From: JANRKB01 sp033763695
GTDB taxonomy: Bacteria > Planctomycetota > Phycisphaerae > Phycisphaerales > UBA1924
DNA length: 64,000 nucleotides
Reading direction: 5' to 3'
Assembly: GCA_033763695.1 (NCBI GenBank)
Contig: JANRKB010000050.1
Location: 1-64,000 of the forward strand
Both the position numbers and the translations under genes were made by a program. The notes beneath the pieces were generated by a model that did not search any database, was not told where the DNA came from, and saw nothing but the letters and a program-made list of their open reading frames with translations. Shown here one piece after another: positions 52,476-61,753 of this stretch. The stretch's first letter is position 1, and every line of letters begins with the position of its first letter.

Positions 52476-53720
52476 ATGAGCACACGCACGCCTTGCATCT
52501 TGTTTGACGACGGCCTCGGCACGCTTGCGCCGCTGACGGATCTGCGCGCGGCGATGGATATCCGCACGGGCGTGCTGACGACATTTGAGCGCGTGAATGC
52601 AGATGCGCGGCTGGCGGTGAGCGGGCTGATCGTGCCTGAGCCATTGGCGGAGTTGACGCGCGAGCGGCATCGCGTGGAGGTGAATCCGGCGACGGTTGGG
52701 CCGGGGACGCTGGTGGTCAATGCGCGTGTGCCGCTGCCGCCGCTGGATGCGGCGTTGCAATTGGCGGCGGGTGAGCGGCTTGTGAGCAAGGACGGCACGA
52801 CGATCGCGTGTCGGTGCGCGGGGGCAGACTCGCAGCAGACGTGGCATGCGACGTGGCATGAGGGGCGCGCGATCGCGATTGAGGGCGTGGGCGTGCTGGA
52901 GCGGCCTTGGGATGTGCGGCGGTTTCGCGATGCGTGCATTGCGGCGGATCTGGCGCGGCTGTGCGGCAGTGTGACGATGGGGCCGATGGGGTTTGCGGGT
53001 GTGGCCGCGGGCGTGGTGCAGTTTGGCACGCATGCTGTGCGGATCGATGCGGGGGCGCGGGTGTATCCGACGGTGGTGCTCGACACGGAGGGCGGACCGA
53101 TCCACATCGGCGTGAATGCGGTGGTGCGGCCGGGGAGCGTGCTGATCGGGCCGTGCGCGATTGGGCCGGGTTCGACGGTGCTGGATCAGTCGCTGATCAA
53201 GGCGCAGACGGCGATCGGGCCGTCGTGCAAGGTGGCGGGCGAGGTCGGCGGCACGATCATCCAAGGATTTTCGAACAAGGCGCACGACGGGCACCTGGGC
53301 GATTCGTACCTGGGCGAGTGGGTGAACCTGGGCGCGGGCACGACGAACTCGAACCTGCTGAACACGTATGGCGAGGTGATCGCCAAGGCGACGCCGGGGG
53401 GGAGCAATGAGCGCACGGGGATTCAGTTCCTGGGCGCGATCATCGGCGACCATGTGAAGACGGCGATCTGCACGCGGATCATGACCGGGTCGGTGCTGCA
53501 CACGGGCGGGATGTTCGCGCAGAGCGCGGCGGTGGCGGGAACAACGCTGCGGTTTGCGTGGGCGACGGATGCGGGCGTGAAGGCGTTCCGGCTCGACAAG
53601 TTCATGGAAGTGGCGCGGGCGGCGATGAAGCGGCGCGGGCTGTCGCCCAGCGATGCGTACGCGAAGCGGATGCATGAACTGCACCACAGCCCGCTGAGCG
53701 CGGCGGTGGAGCGGGGGTAG
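52476..53720 (+). CDS. alternative GlmU-family sugar nucleotidyltransferase/acyltransferase
   Basis: This is a 414-residue protein. The N-terminus (CILFDDGLGTLAPLTDLRAA, then MDIRTGVLTTFERV) matches the alternative bacterial GlmU group, in which a short nucleotidyltransferase-like part precedes a left-handed beta-helix. Hexapeptide repeats run from about residue 190 (HIGVNAVVRPGSVLIGPCAI) to 350, with the acetyl-CoA-site region GEWVNLGAGTTNSNL. By analogy it makes UDP-GlcNAc from GlcN-1-P for peptidoglycan and LPS, but the exact sugar is uncertain. The true start ATG 52476 follows a non-coding repeat. polA follows 169 bp later on the same strand. Confidence 0.8.
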   Translation: MSTRTPCILFDDGLGTLAPLTDLRAAMDIRTGVLTTFERVNADARLAVSGLIVPEPLAELTRERHRVEVNPATVGPGTLVVNARVPLPPLDAALQLAAGERLVSKDGTTIACRCAGADSQQTWHATWHEGRAIAIEGVGVLERPWDVRRFRDACIAADLARLCGSVTMGPMGFAGVAAGVVQFGTHAVRIDAGARVYPTVVLDTEGGPIHIGVNAVVRPGSVLIGPCAIGPGSTVLDQSLIKAQTAIGPSCKVAGEVGGTIIQGFSNKAHDGHLGDSYLGEWVNLGAGTTNSNLLNTYGEVIAKATPGGSNERTGIQFLGAIIGDHVKTAICTRIMTGSVLHTGGMFAQSAAVAGTTLRFAWATDAGVKAFRLDKFMEVARAAMKRRGLSPSDAYAKRMHELHHSPLSAAVERG

Positions 53721-53889
53721 GGAAAGCTCAAAGCAGCAAAGCGAAAAGCTCAAATGAACCGAACGCGGAAGCATTTCGTTGATCATCGCTGCATTTGGCG
53801 TTGATCTTTCAGATTCGCGTCGTTTGCCTTGTGCACTTCGTCTCTTCTCTTCGTCTCTGCGGAACTTCGTCTCTTCTTGGCTTTCCCCC

Positions 53890-56847
53890 ATGTCCACCCT
53901 CTACATCATCGACGGCTTCGCCCAGTTCTTCCGTGCGTATCACGCGATCCGCACACCGATGACCAGTCCGGTCACGAAGGAGCCGACGAACATGACGTTC
54001 GGCTTCGTGGGGATGCTGCTGAAGCTGATGCGCGGCGAGACGCCGGCGATGAAGCAGGCGGGCGGCAAGCCGGACTATGTGATGGTCGCGCTGGAGGGTG
54101 GCGGGGACACGGAGACGTTTCGCAGCACGATCTATCCGGAGTACAAGACCAATCGTCCGCCGCCGCCGGAGGATTTGATGCCGCAGGTGGAGCGGTGTTT
54201 GGCGATGCTGCGGACGCTGGGCGTGCCGCTGTTCTCGGTGCCGGGGTTTGAGGCCGACGACGTGATCGCGACGGCGGTGCGTGCGCTGCGCAAGACGCAG
54301 CCGGATCTGCGGATCCGCATCGTGAGCAAGGACAAGGACCTGAAGCAGTTGCTTGGCCCAGGCGTTGAGCTCTTTGACATTCACACCGACCTGGTGTTTG
54401 ACGCGCGGACGCTGGAGCAGGACACAGGACTCAAGCCCGAGCAAATCGTGGACATGCTCGCGCTCACGGGCGACACGGTGGACAACGTGCCGGGTGTGCC
54501 GGGCGTGGGCGAGAAGACGGCGGCGCAACTGCTGGTGGAGCACGGCACGCTGGACAATCTGCTCGCGCACGCGGACGCGATCAAGGGCAAGCGCGGCGAG
54601 AACATCCGTGCGGCGATTGGAACGCTGCCGCTGTCGCGCACGCTGGTGACGCTGCGCGATGATGTGCCGATGGAACTGGACCTCGACGCGTGCGCGGCGT
54701 CGCGCGTGCGGCTGGATGAACTCATCCCGATCCTCAAGGAACTGGGGTTCAATCGCTATCAGGATGACGTGCGCGCGATCACGGGCAAGGGGCCGGCGAG
54801 CGCGGCGGGAGATGCGGCGACGCGAGGCGGGCAGACGATGCTGCTGGATGATGGTGTTGTGGTGCCGGTGGTGAGCGGGGTTTCGGGGGCGCGGAGCAAG
54901 CCGGCGGCACCGGACCCGGGCGGGATGGAGGGCGGGTTGTTTGCGGCGATCGCCGCGGGCGAGCCGCGTGAGGTGAAGCCGCAGCACGAGGGGCATGAGT
55001 ACGTCTGCGTGACGACGCGCGAGCAGCTTGATGATCTGGTGGCGCGGATTCGTGACGCGGAGGTGTTCGCGTTTGACACCGAGACGGACTCGCTGAGCGT
55101 GCGCGATGCCAATCTGTGCGGCATCAGCATCTGCGTGAAGCCGGGCACGGCGTATTACATCCCGCTGCGTTCGCCGGAGCCGGGGAAGCACTTGAGCGCG
55201 GAGGTGGTGCTTGCCGCGCTGCGGCCGCTGCTGGAGGACGCGAATCGGCCGAAGGTGGCGCACAACCTGAAGTTTGATCTGCTGGTGCTGCGGAATGCGG
55301 GCGTCGCCGTGCGCGGCATTGCGCTGCCGGGCTCGTGTGATCCGATGGTGGCGAGTTATCTGATTGATTCTTCGCGGTCGAGTCACAGTCTGGATGCGTT
55401 GTCGCTGGCGCTCTTGGGGCGGGGCAAGCAGAGCATTAGTGAACTGATCGGCAGCGGCAAGACGCAGCGAACGTTTGACACGGTGGCGATTGAGTTGGCG
55501 ACGCCGTATGCCGCGGCGGATGCGGAGCTGACGCTGGAGCTTTCGCAGGTGATGCTGCCACAGCTCAAGGCGATGGGTCTGACGAGTCTGTTTCAGGATG
55601 TGGAGATGCCGCTGGTGGAGGTGCTGGCGGATCTGGAGTGGGCGGGGATCAAGGTTGATCCGGCGGAACTCGAACGCCAGCGCTCACGGCTGAGCAAGCG
55701 GATCGAAGCGATCATCGTGGAACTCGATGGGCTGTTTGTGAGCGCGATCGGGCGGCGGGTGGACCCGGATTCGCCGAAGCAACTGTCGGCGGCGCTGTTC
55801 AATACGCCGGAGGATGCGACGCCGGGGCTGGGGCTCAAGAGCAGCAAGAAGACCAAGACCGGCGCGTCGACGGATGCGGAAGTGCTGGAGAAACTCGCGG
55901 AGGATCCGGAGATCGGCACGCCGATCCCGACGCTGATCCTCGAGTATCGCCAACTGAGCAAGCTGGTGAGCACGTATCTGATTGCGCTGCGCGACGCGAT
56001 CAACCCGAGGACGGGTCGCGTTCATGCGCGATTCAACCAGACGGTGGCGGCGACGGGGCGGCTGAGCAGCAGCGATCCGAACCTGCAGAACATTCCGATC
56101 CGCACGGATCTGGGGCGTGAGATCCGCAAGGCGTTTGTCGCCGAGCCGGGCAAGTTGCTGGTGTCGGCGGACTATTCGCAGATCGAACTGCGTTTGCTGG
56201 CGCATCTGTCGCGCGACGCTGCGCTGATCGAGGCGTTCCAGCGCGGCGATGACATTCACGCGGCGGTCGCGGCGCAGATTCATGGTGTGCCGCTGGAGCA
56301 GGTGACAAAGGACCAGCGCAGCGGCGCGAAGATGGTGAACTTCGGCATCGTCTACGGCATCACGTCGTATGGATTGGCGCGACGGCTGGGGATCGATGAA
56401 AAGGCGGCGGCGGAGATCATCGCGGGATACAAGCGGCGATTCTCGGGGATCACGACGTTCCTGCAGGAGTGCGTCGAGCAGGCCAAGCGTCACGGGTATG
56501 TGGAGACGATGCTGAAGCGGCGGCGGATGATCCCGGATATCGAATCGAACGTGCCCAACCGGCGGGCGCTGGCGGAGCGCACCGCGATCAACAGCGTCGT
56601 GCAGGGTTCGGCGGCGGACTTGATCAAGCTCGCGATGATCGATCTGCACGCGCGGGCGAAGCGCGGCGAGCTGGCGAGCGCGACGATGCTGCTACAGATC
56701 CACGACGAACTGGTGTTTGAGGCCGACGCGGCGGATGCGCCGCGGGTGCGCGACATCGTGGTGGATCGGATGGAGAAAGCGATGAGCCTCCGCGTGCCGC
56801 TGAAGGCCGATGCACGGATCTCGGCGGACTGGGCCGAAGGGAAGTGA
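53890..56847 (+). CDS. polA: DNA polymerase I
   Basis: This is a 985-residue repair and lagging-strand polymerase. Residues 1-290 are the 5'-3' (FEN) exonuclease (IIDGFAQFFRAYHAIRTP; GFEADDVIAT; SKDKDLKQLL; GVPGVGEKTAAQLL). Residues about 370-560 are a 3'-5' proofreading domain with apparently intact catalytic residues (FAFDTETDS, HNLKFDLLVL, YAAADAELTL). The polymerase follows: motif A VSADYSQIELRLLAHLSRD, the O-helix KMVNFGIVYGITSYGL, motif C LLQIHDELVFEA. The length exceeds E. coli Pol I (928), partly from a Gly/Ala-rich linker near residues 295-350. It converges on pdeM with a 45-bp gap. Confidence 0.96.
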   Translation: MSTLYIIDGFAQFFRAYHAIRTPMTSPVTKEPTNMTFGFVGMLLKLMRGETPAMKQAGGKPDYVMVALEGGGDTETFRSTIYPEYKTNRPPPPEDLMPQVERCLAMLRTLGVPLFSVPGFEADDVIATAVRALRKTQPDLRIRIVSKDKDLKQLLGPGVELFDIHTDLVFDARTLEQDTGLKPEQIVDMLALTGDTVDNVPGVPGVGEKTAAQLLVEHGTLDNLLAHADAIKGKRGENIRAAIGTLPLSRTLVTLRDDVPMELDLDACAASRVRLDELIPILKELGFNRYQDDVRAITGKGPASAAGDAATRGGQTMLLDDGVVVPVVSGVSGARSKPAAPDPGGMEGGLFAAIAAGEPREVKPQHEGHEYVCVTTREQLDDLVARIRDAEVFAFDTETDSLSVRDANLCGISICVKPGTAYYIPLRSPEPGKHLSAEVVLAALRPLLEDANRPKVAHNLKFDLLVLRNAGVAVRGIALPGSCDPMVASYLIDSSRSSHSLDALSLALLGRGKQSISELIGSGKTQRTFDTVAIELATPYAAADAELTLELSQVMLPQLKAMGLTSLFQDVEMPLVEVLADLEWAGIKVDPAELERQRSRLSKRIEAIIVELDGLFVSAIGRRVDPDSPKQLSAALFNTPEDATPGLGLKSSKKTKTGASTDAEVLEKLAEDPEIGTPIPTLILEYRQLSKLVSTYLIALRDAINPRTGRVHARFNQTVAATGRLSSSDPNLQNIPIRTDLGREIRKAFVAEPGKLLVSADYSQIELRLLAHLSRDAALIEAFQRGDDIHAAVAAQIHGVPLEQVTKDQRSGAKMVNFGIVYGITSYGLARRLGIDEKAAAEIIAGYKRRFSGITTFLQECVEQAKRHGYVETMLKRRRMIPDIESNVPNRRALAERTAINSVVQGSAADLIKLAMIDLHARAKRGELASATMLLQIHDELVFEADAADAPRVRDIVVDRMEKAMSLRVPLKADARISADWAEGK

Positions 56848-56892
56848 TGCGGGACGCACTTGGCGCGGGCGTGCAGGCTGAACGGCTGCGCT

Positions 56893-57612
56893 TCAGGGCG
56901 CTGACGGCGTGCGGCGTGGCGGTGCGGCGAGCGGCACAAGTTCATCGCCTGCGATCGCGACAAGACGCTCATACGACGCGGGGTTGATGGGCGCGCCGGC
57001 GGCAAAGGTCGTGAACGCCGGAAGCGTGAGTGACGCGGCTCCGAACGCAAAGACCGGTGCACGACTCGGGCCGCAGCCGGCGGGAAGGTTGAGGGCTGGG
57101 TGGACGTGGCCGCCGACGAGCGGCAGACGCGCGGCGTGGGCACGCTGGAGTGCGTCGGTGTCGGCGGGGTCGTGGGTGAGCAACAGCCCGGCGTACTCGA
57201 TGCAGGCGTCGGTGATGGCCATCTCCCATGCGCCGGCGACGTGTTCAAGGCGACGATCGTGATTGCCGGGCACGACGCTGATGGGGCATGTGATGCCGCG
57301 GCGCCATGCGGCGACATGATCGATGAGTGCCGCGGTAAGGCCGACGGGCGCGTGCAACAAATCGCCGAGCACGATGACGCGTGCAGCGCGCGTGTCGCGG
57401 ATCGCTTCGGCCCAGCGCGCGAGCGGTTCGTCGAGCAGAGCGGTCTGGAGGCCGGCGCTGAGGGGCGCGCCGAGTGAGCGCAGCGATTGGGCCTTGCCGA
57501 GGTGGATGTCGGCGAGCAGGAGCGTCGCGGTGTCGGGGAGGAATGCGGTGCGATCGGCGCGCAGGATGAGGCGCGTGCCGGCGAGCGATGTTGTCAGGCT
57601 TGCGCATCCCAT
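56893..57612 (-). CDS. pdeM: ligase-associated DNA-repair endonuclease/phosphoesterase PdeM
   Basis: This is a 239-residue calcineurin-like metallophosphoesterase. Metal-binding motifs are visible: LLLADIHLGK (Asp, His), VIVLGDLLHA (Gly-Asp), VVPGNHDRR (Asn-His-Asp), LLTHDP and VGGHVHPAL (Gly-His-x-His). PdeM is normally found with an Lhr-like helicase, an ATP-dependent ligase and a nuclease in a mycobacterial/proteobacterial DNA-damage cluster. Here its start overlaps the helicase stop by 19 bp, so the pair is translationally linked, but no ligase gene is next to it. The C-terminus is Pro/Arg-rich. Confidence 0.88.
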   Translation of the reverse strand: MGCASLTTSLAGTRLILRADRTAFLPDTATLLLADIHLGKAQSLRSLGAPLSAGLQTALLDEPLARWAEAIRDTRAARVIVLGDLLHAPVGLTAALIDHVAAWRRGITCPISVVPGNHDRRLEHVAGAWEMAITDACIEYAGLLLTHDPADTDALQRAHAARLPLVGGHVHPALNLPAGCGPSRAPVFAFGAASLTLPAFTTFAAGAPINPASYERLVAIAGDELVPLAAPPRRTPSAP

Positions 57613-60182
57613 TGGGCCTGCATCTTTCGCAGTTGGTCGGCGAGTGATTCGCCGCTGAGTGTTGCACCGACGCGTTCGACGATCAATGGGAAACCCAGCG
57701 GCGTGGGGCGCGGCGTGGTGACGACGAGCGGCGGGGCGGCGGCGAGGCGGGACATGCAGCGGTGCAGGCGACTTTGCTCAAACTGGCGTTCGAGCACTTC
57801 GCGGCGGGCCTGCTGGAGCAGCAGATTGTCGGGCTCGAACTGCGTGAAGACGTCGTACATGAGCGACGAGGTCGCCTGGAGTTGGCGCGCGGTTTTGGGT
57901 GCGCCGGGATAGGTCTGGAAGACCAGGCCGCTGACGCGGGCGATCTCTCGGAACTGCAGGCGGGCGAGCTGCGAGACGTTGATGCTTCCCATGGCATCTT
58001 CGGCGAGGGTGTCGATGCGGAAGAGGTCGGGCGTGAGCAGCGCGGCGAAGTCGATGGTGTCGGGCGTGAGCAGTTCAAGGCCGTAGTCGTTTGCGGCGGT
58101 GCTGAAGGTGGCTTTGACGCGGCGCGAGAGACGGAGCGCGAGGATGGCGGCGATTCCGGCATGAACGAGGCGGCCGTCGAATGGGAACAGGAACAGGTGC
58201 GTTCCTTCGCGGGTCGTGCAGATCTCGGCGAGGATGCGGTCTTCGGGCGGCAGCACCGAGAGGCGTTTCTGGGCCGCGATGATCGGCGCGGCGGCGGCAA
58301 GCTCGGGCGTGGCGGGCGCGTCGGTGACGGTCGCGAGCGCGTGACGCACAGCGGCGGAGAGCGACTCGCTCATGGGCATGCGCGTGCCGGCCCAGTGCGG
58401 CGTGACGTTGGTGAGGCCGGTGGCGGGGCGGACGTAGGCGGTGAGGTCGCGGATGCCGACAAAGCGAAGGACGCGTCCGGCGAAGACGAACTTCTGATTC
58501 TCGCGGAGTGCGCTGACGAAGTATTCCTCGATGGAGCCGAGGCGTTTGCCGCTGAGGAAGCGGACATCGAGCGTGGCCTCGCCGGTGATGGTCCCGACGT
58601 TGAGGCGATGCAGTTGGGCGAGGCGCTTGCTCGTGACGCGATAGACGCCATCGACGAGTTCGACGCGATGCTGCTCGGGATAGGCCGAGAGGCTCGCGCC
58701 GCCATCGCGGACGAGCGTGAGGGCCCAGTCGAACTCCTCGCGTGACAAGTCGCGATAGGCGACGGCGGTGCGCACTTCGTCGAAGAGTTCGTCAGCAACG
58801 AAGCCGCCGCCAAGGGCGCGGGTGACCATGTGCTGCACGAGCACATCGAGCGGCTTGTTGAGCGGGCGGCGCGGTTCGACCTGGGCTTGGTTGATGGCGT
58901 CGCGTGCGGCCGAGATCTCGATGAGTTCCAAGCCGTGCGTGGGGACGCAGACAATCTCGCAGGGTTTGCCGGGTTGATGGCTGGCGCGGCCGGCGCGCTG
59001 GATGAGTCGCGCGATGCCTTTGGGCGAGCCGATCTGAAAGACGCGCTGCACAGGCGCGAAGTCAACGCCCAGGTCGAGCGAACTGGTGGCGACGACGAGG
59101 CGGAGCGAGCCGGACTTGAGCCCTTGCTCGACGCGTTCGCGTTCCTTGCGTTCGAGCGAGCCGTGATGCATGCCCAGCAGATCGAGCCACTGCGGGCGTG
59201 CGTCTGCGATCGCGCTGTACCAGCGTTCGCACTGCGAACGCACGTTGACGAAGATGATCGTCGAGGTGTTGATGTCGATGGCGTCGAGCAGCGGTTCGAG
59301 CATCGACAAGCCGAGGTGACCTGCCCAAGGGAAGGCTTCGACGCGCGGCGGGATGAGCGAGGAGACGCGGACTTCGCGATCCATCGAGCCGCGCACGAGC
59401 GTGGCGGGCTGGCCGACGCCGACGGCTGCCTGGGCAGCTTCGTCGAGATTGGGCAGCGTGGCGGAGAGGGCCCATGTCTGGAGGCGCGGCGCGAGCGAGC
59501 GAAGGCGGGCGAGGCAGAGTTCGGTTTGCGTGCCTCGCTTGGAGGTGAGGAGCTCATGCCACTCATCGAGGATGACGGCGTGGAGGCCGGCGAAGCGTGT
59601 GGCGCAGTCGTCGCGTGTGAGCAGGAGCGAAAGACTTTCGGGCGTGGTGACGAGCACGTTGGGCATGCGCTCGCGCTGCTTGGCGCGGATGCGCTGCGTG
59701 GTGTCGCCGGTGCGGGTTTCGACGCTGATCGGCAGGCACAGGTCGTCGATGGGTGATTGCAGCGCGAGCTGGACATCGCGGCTGACGGCACGCAGTGGTG
59801 TGAGGTAGAGGATGCGCAGGCCTTCGACCGGTCCCTGCGTCGCACGGCATTCGTCGATGACGTGGGCGAGGGGGCCGAAGTACGCGCCGAAGGTCTTGCC
59901 TGCGCCGGTGGCGACCTGGATGAGGCCGCTTTCGCCGCGGAGCGAAGCGTGCCAGGCGCGTTCTTGGAAGTCCCAGGGCGTCCAGCCGCGTGAGGTGAAC
60001 CAGGCGCGGAGGCGATCGATGCCGGAGTGTGGGTCGAGAAGCCAGTCGCGTGCGGCGGGCGAGCGGCGGGGGCGCTTGGGCGGGACCGCGTTTTGTGACG
60101 CGTCCGGTGCCGCTTCCTGGGCCGCATCTTGGGCGTTGAGCCGTCGCAGCTGGCCGCGGAGTGTGCGTGGGCCTTTGGGCAT
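57594..60182 (-). CDS. Lhr-like DEXH-box helicase, ligase-associated type
   Basis: This is an 862-residue superfamily 2 helicase. An N-terminal basic stretch precedes motif I (IQVATGAGKTFGAYFGPL), ILYLTPLRAVSRD (Ia), LVTTPESLSLLL, motif II as VILDEWHELLTSKRGT, ALSATLPNLDEA (III), then the C-lobe VVATSSLDLGVDF and LIQRAGRASHQPG. The C-terminal 350 residues contain the Lhr winged-helix/beta-barrel core. The DEWH box and length fit the ligase-associated DNA-damage-response subgroup rather than full-length Lhr (about 1500 residues). It starts 24 bp after the lysC stop, so it is probably co-transcribed with hom-lysC, an unusual context. Confidence 0.9.
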   Translation of the reverse strand: MPKGPRTLRGQLRRLNAQDAAQEAAPDASQNAVPPKRPRRSPAARDWLLDPHSGIDRLRAWFTSRGWTPWDFQERAWHASLRGESGLIQVATGAGKTFGAYFGPLAHVIDECRATQGPVEGLRILYLTPLRAVSRDVQLALQSPIDDLCLPISVETRTGDTTQRIRAKQRERMPNVLVTTPESLSLLLTRDDCATRFAGLHAVILDEWHELLTSKRGTQTELCLARLRSLAPRLQTWALSATLPNLDEAAQAAVGVGQPATLVRGSMDREVRVSSLIPPRVEAFPWAGHLGLSMLEPLLDAIDINTSTIIFVNVRSQCERWYSAIADARPQWLDLLGMHHGSLERKERERVEQGLKSGSLRLVVATSSLDLGVDFAPVQRVFQIGSPKGIARLIQRAGRASHQPGKPCEIVCVPTHGLELIEISAARDAINQAQVEPRRPLNKPLDVLVQHMVTRALGGGFVADELFDEVRTAVAYRDLSREEFDWALTLVRDGGASLSAYPEQHRVELVDGVYRVTSKRLAQLHRLNVGTITGEATLDVRFLSGKRLGSIEEYFVSALRENQKFVFAGRVLRFVGIRDLTAYVRPATGLTNVTPHWAGTRMPMSESLSAAVRHALATVTDAPATPELAAAAPIIAAQKRLSVLPPEDRILAEICTTREGTHLFLFPFDGRLVHAGIAAILALRLSRRVKATFSTAANDYGLELLTPDTIDFAALLTPDLFRIDTLAEDAMGSINVSQLARLQFREIARVSGLVFQTYPGAPKTARQLQATSSLMYDVFTQFEPDNLLLQQARREVLERQFEQSRLHRCMSRLAAAPPLVVTTPRPTPLGFPLIVERVGATLSGESLADQLRKMQAQWDAQA

Positions 60183-60206
60183 GGTGCTGCGACGAAGGAT
60201 GCGAGG

Positions 60207-61571
60207 CTACTTGGTGCCAGCGAGATCAAATGCCGCGTGGAGCGCACGCACGGCGTCGGCGCCCGCGCTCTCCAGAACCGCGACGCTGATGGAGAGTTCG
60301 CTCGAACCCTGGGCGATGGCGATGAGGTTGATGCGGGCGTCGGCGAGGGCCGCGAACGCGCGGGCGGCGATGCCCGGCGTGCCCTTCATGCCCGGGCCGA
60401 TGACGGCGACGATGCTCACGCCTTCTTGCACGTCGATGGTGCGCGCGTAGCCCGCGGGGAGCAGGGCGCGCTGCAGCGCGGCACGCGCCTTGTCGGCCTG
60501 GGCCTCGCTGAGGACGACGCTGATGCCGGCTTCGCTGACGCTCTGGCTGATCATGTGGACGTTGACGCGGGCGGCGGCGAGTGCGTCGAACATGGCCGCG
60601 GCGGTGCCGGGGCGGCCCACCATGCCTGCGCCGCCGACGGTGAGGAGGGCCATCTTCTTGAGGGCTTGTGCGGCGCGGACGGGGTGGGCGGCGTCGACGG
60701 GGGCGTCGCTGGTGATGAGTGTGCCCGCGCCCTCGGGCTTGAAGGTGTTGCGCATGCGCACGCGCAGGCGATATTGGGCGGCGGGCTCGAGGGCGCGCGG
60801 GTGCATCGACTTGGCGCCGAACTTACCCATCTCGACGGCCTCGGCCGCGCCGATGTGGGTGAGCAGGCGGGCGTCCTTGACGACGCGCGGATCGGCGGTG
60901 AGCAGGCCGTCGACGTCGCTCCAGATCCAGACTTCGTCGGCGCGAAGGGCAGCGCCGAGGATGGTGGCGGTGTAGTCGCTGCCGCCGCGGCCGAGCGTGG
61001 TGCGCACGCCGTGCTGGTTGGCGGCGATGAAGCCGGTGACGACGACGGGGCCGCGTGCGAGCAGCGGCTCGACGTTGCGGCGGACCTGGAGCATGGAGGT
61101 TTCCATGAGCGGGTCGGCTTCGCCGAAGCGATCATCGGTGACGATGCCGGCTTCCTGGCCTTCGAGCGCGGAGCAGTTCATCGCGCCGGCCATGAGGCGT
61201 GCCGCGAGCACTTCGCCGAAGGCGACGATGCTGTCGCGCGAGCGCGGCGTGAGTGCACCAGCGGCGGCAAGACCAGAGACGGCGTGTTCGAGCTTCTTGA
61301 GGCCGTCGCGGATGGCGTCGGCGGCGTTGAGGTCTGCGGCGGCAGCTTCGTGATCGGCGCGGATCGCCGCGAGCAGGCGCTGGGCTTCGGCGTTGTCGCC
61401 GGTGGCAGCGGCGTCGGCGAGGTCGAGCAGTTGCTCGGTGACGCCGTCCATGGCAGAGACGACGGTGACGACACGATGTTGGCGGGCGGCGTCGAGGGCG
61501 ATGGCCGCGCTGCCGCGGATTTTGGCCGCGCCGGCCATGGAGGTACCGCCGAACTTCATCACGATGAGCAT
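60207..61571 (-). CDS. lysC: aspartate kinase
   Basis: This is a 454-residue enzyme that phosphorylates aspartate, the entry step to lysine, methionine and threonine. The opening VMKFGGTSMAGAAKI is the ATP-binding signature, followed by ATLGRGGSDYTATILG-type substrate motif and MGKFGAKSMHPRALEPA. The C-terminal third has two ACT regulatory domains (LLTVGGAGMVGRPGTAAAMF and VSIVAVIGPGMKGTPGIAAR), so feedback inhibition by Lys and/or Thr is expected. ATG 61571 begins the conserved sequence; upstream codons lie in a GAGACGCA repeat. hom lies 182 bp upstream. Confidence 0.95.
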   Translation of the reverse strand: MLIVMKFGGTSMAGAAKIRGSAAIALDAARQHRVVTVVSAMDGVTEQLLDLADAAATGDNAEAQRLLAAIRADHEAAAADLNAADAIRDGLKKLEHAVSGLAAAGALTPRSRDSIVAFGEVLAARLMAGAMNCSALEGQEAGIVTDDRFGEADPLMETSMLQVRRNVEPLLARGPVVVTGFIAANQHGVRTTLGRGGSDYTATILGAALRADEVWIWSDVDGLLTADPRVVKDARLLTHIGAAEAVEMGKFGAKSMHPRALEPAAQYRLRVRMRNTFKPEGAGTLITSDAPVDAAHPVRAAQALKKMALLTVGGAGMVGRPGTAAAMFDALAAARVNVHMISQSVSEAGISVVLSEAQADKARAALQRALLPAGYARTIDVQEGVSIVAVIGPGMKGTPGIAARAFAALADARINLIAIAQGSSELSISVAVLESAGADAVRALHAAFDLAGTK

Positions 61572-61753
61572 GGGGGATCCAAGAAAAGAGAGACGGAGAG
61601 ACGCAGAGACGCAGAGACGGAGTGCGGAAGACAAGAAGTCAAGAGTCAAGAGTCACGAAGTCATCAGACGCGAACTCGGGCGATTCATTTGGCAATCTGG
61701 CCATTTGTCGTTCGGCAATTTGTCCCGCGGCCATCTGCGCGGGCAAGGCCCGC
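61572..61753. repeat. hom-lysC spacer with short tandem words
   Basis: This 182-bp spacer holds GAGACGCA-type units (about 61590-61620), AGTCAAG pairs (about 61637-61652) and a GGCAATxTGxCCATTTG-like region (about 61691-61725). The second region resembles words at 52407-52435. Confidence 0.55.
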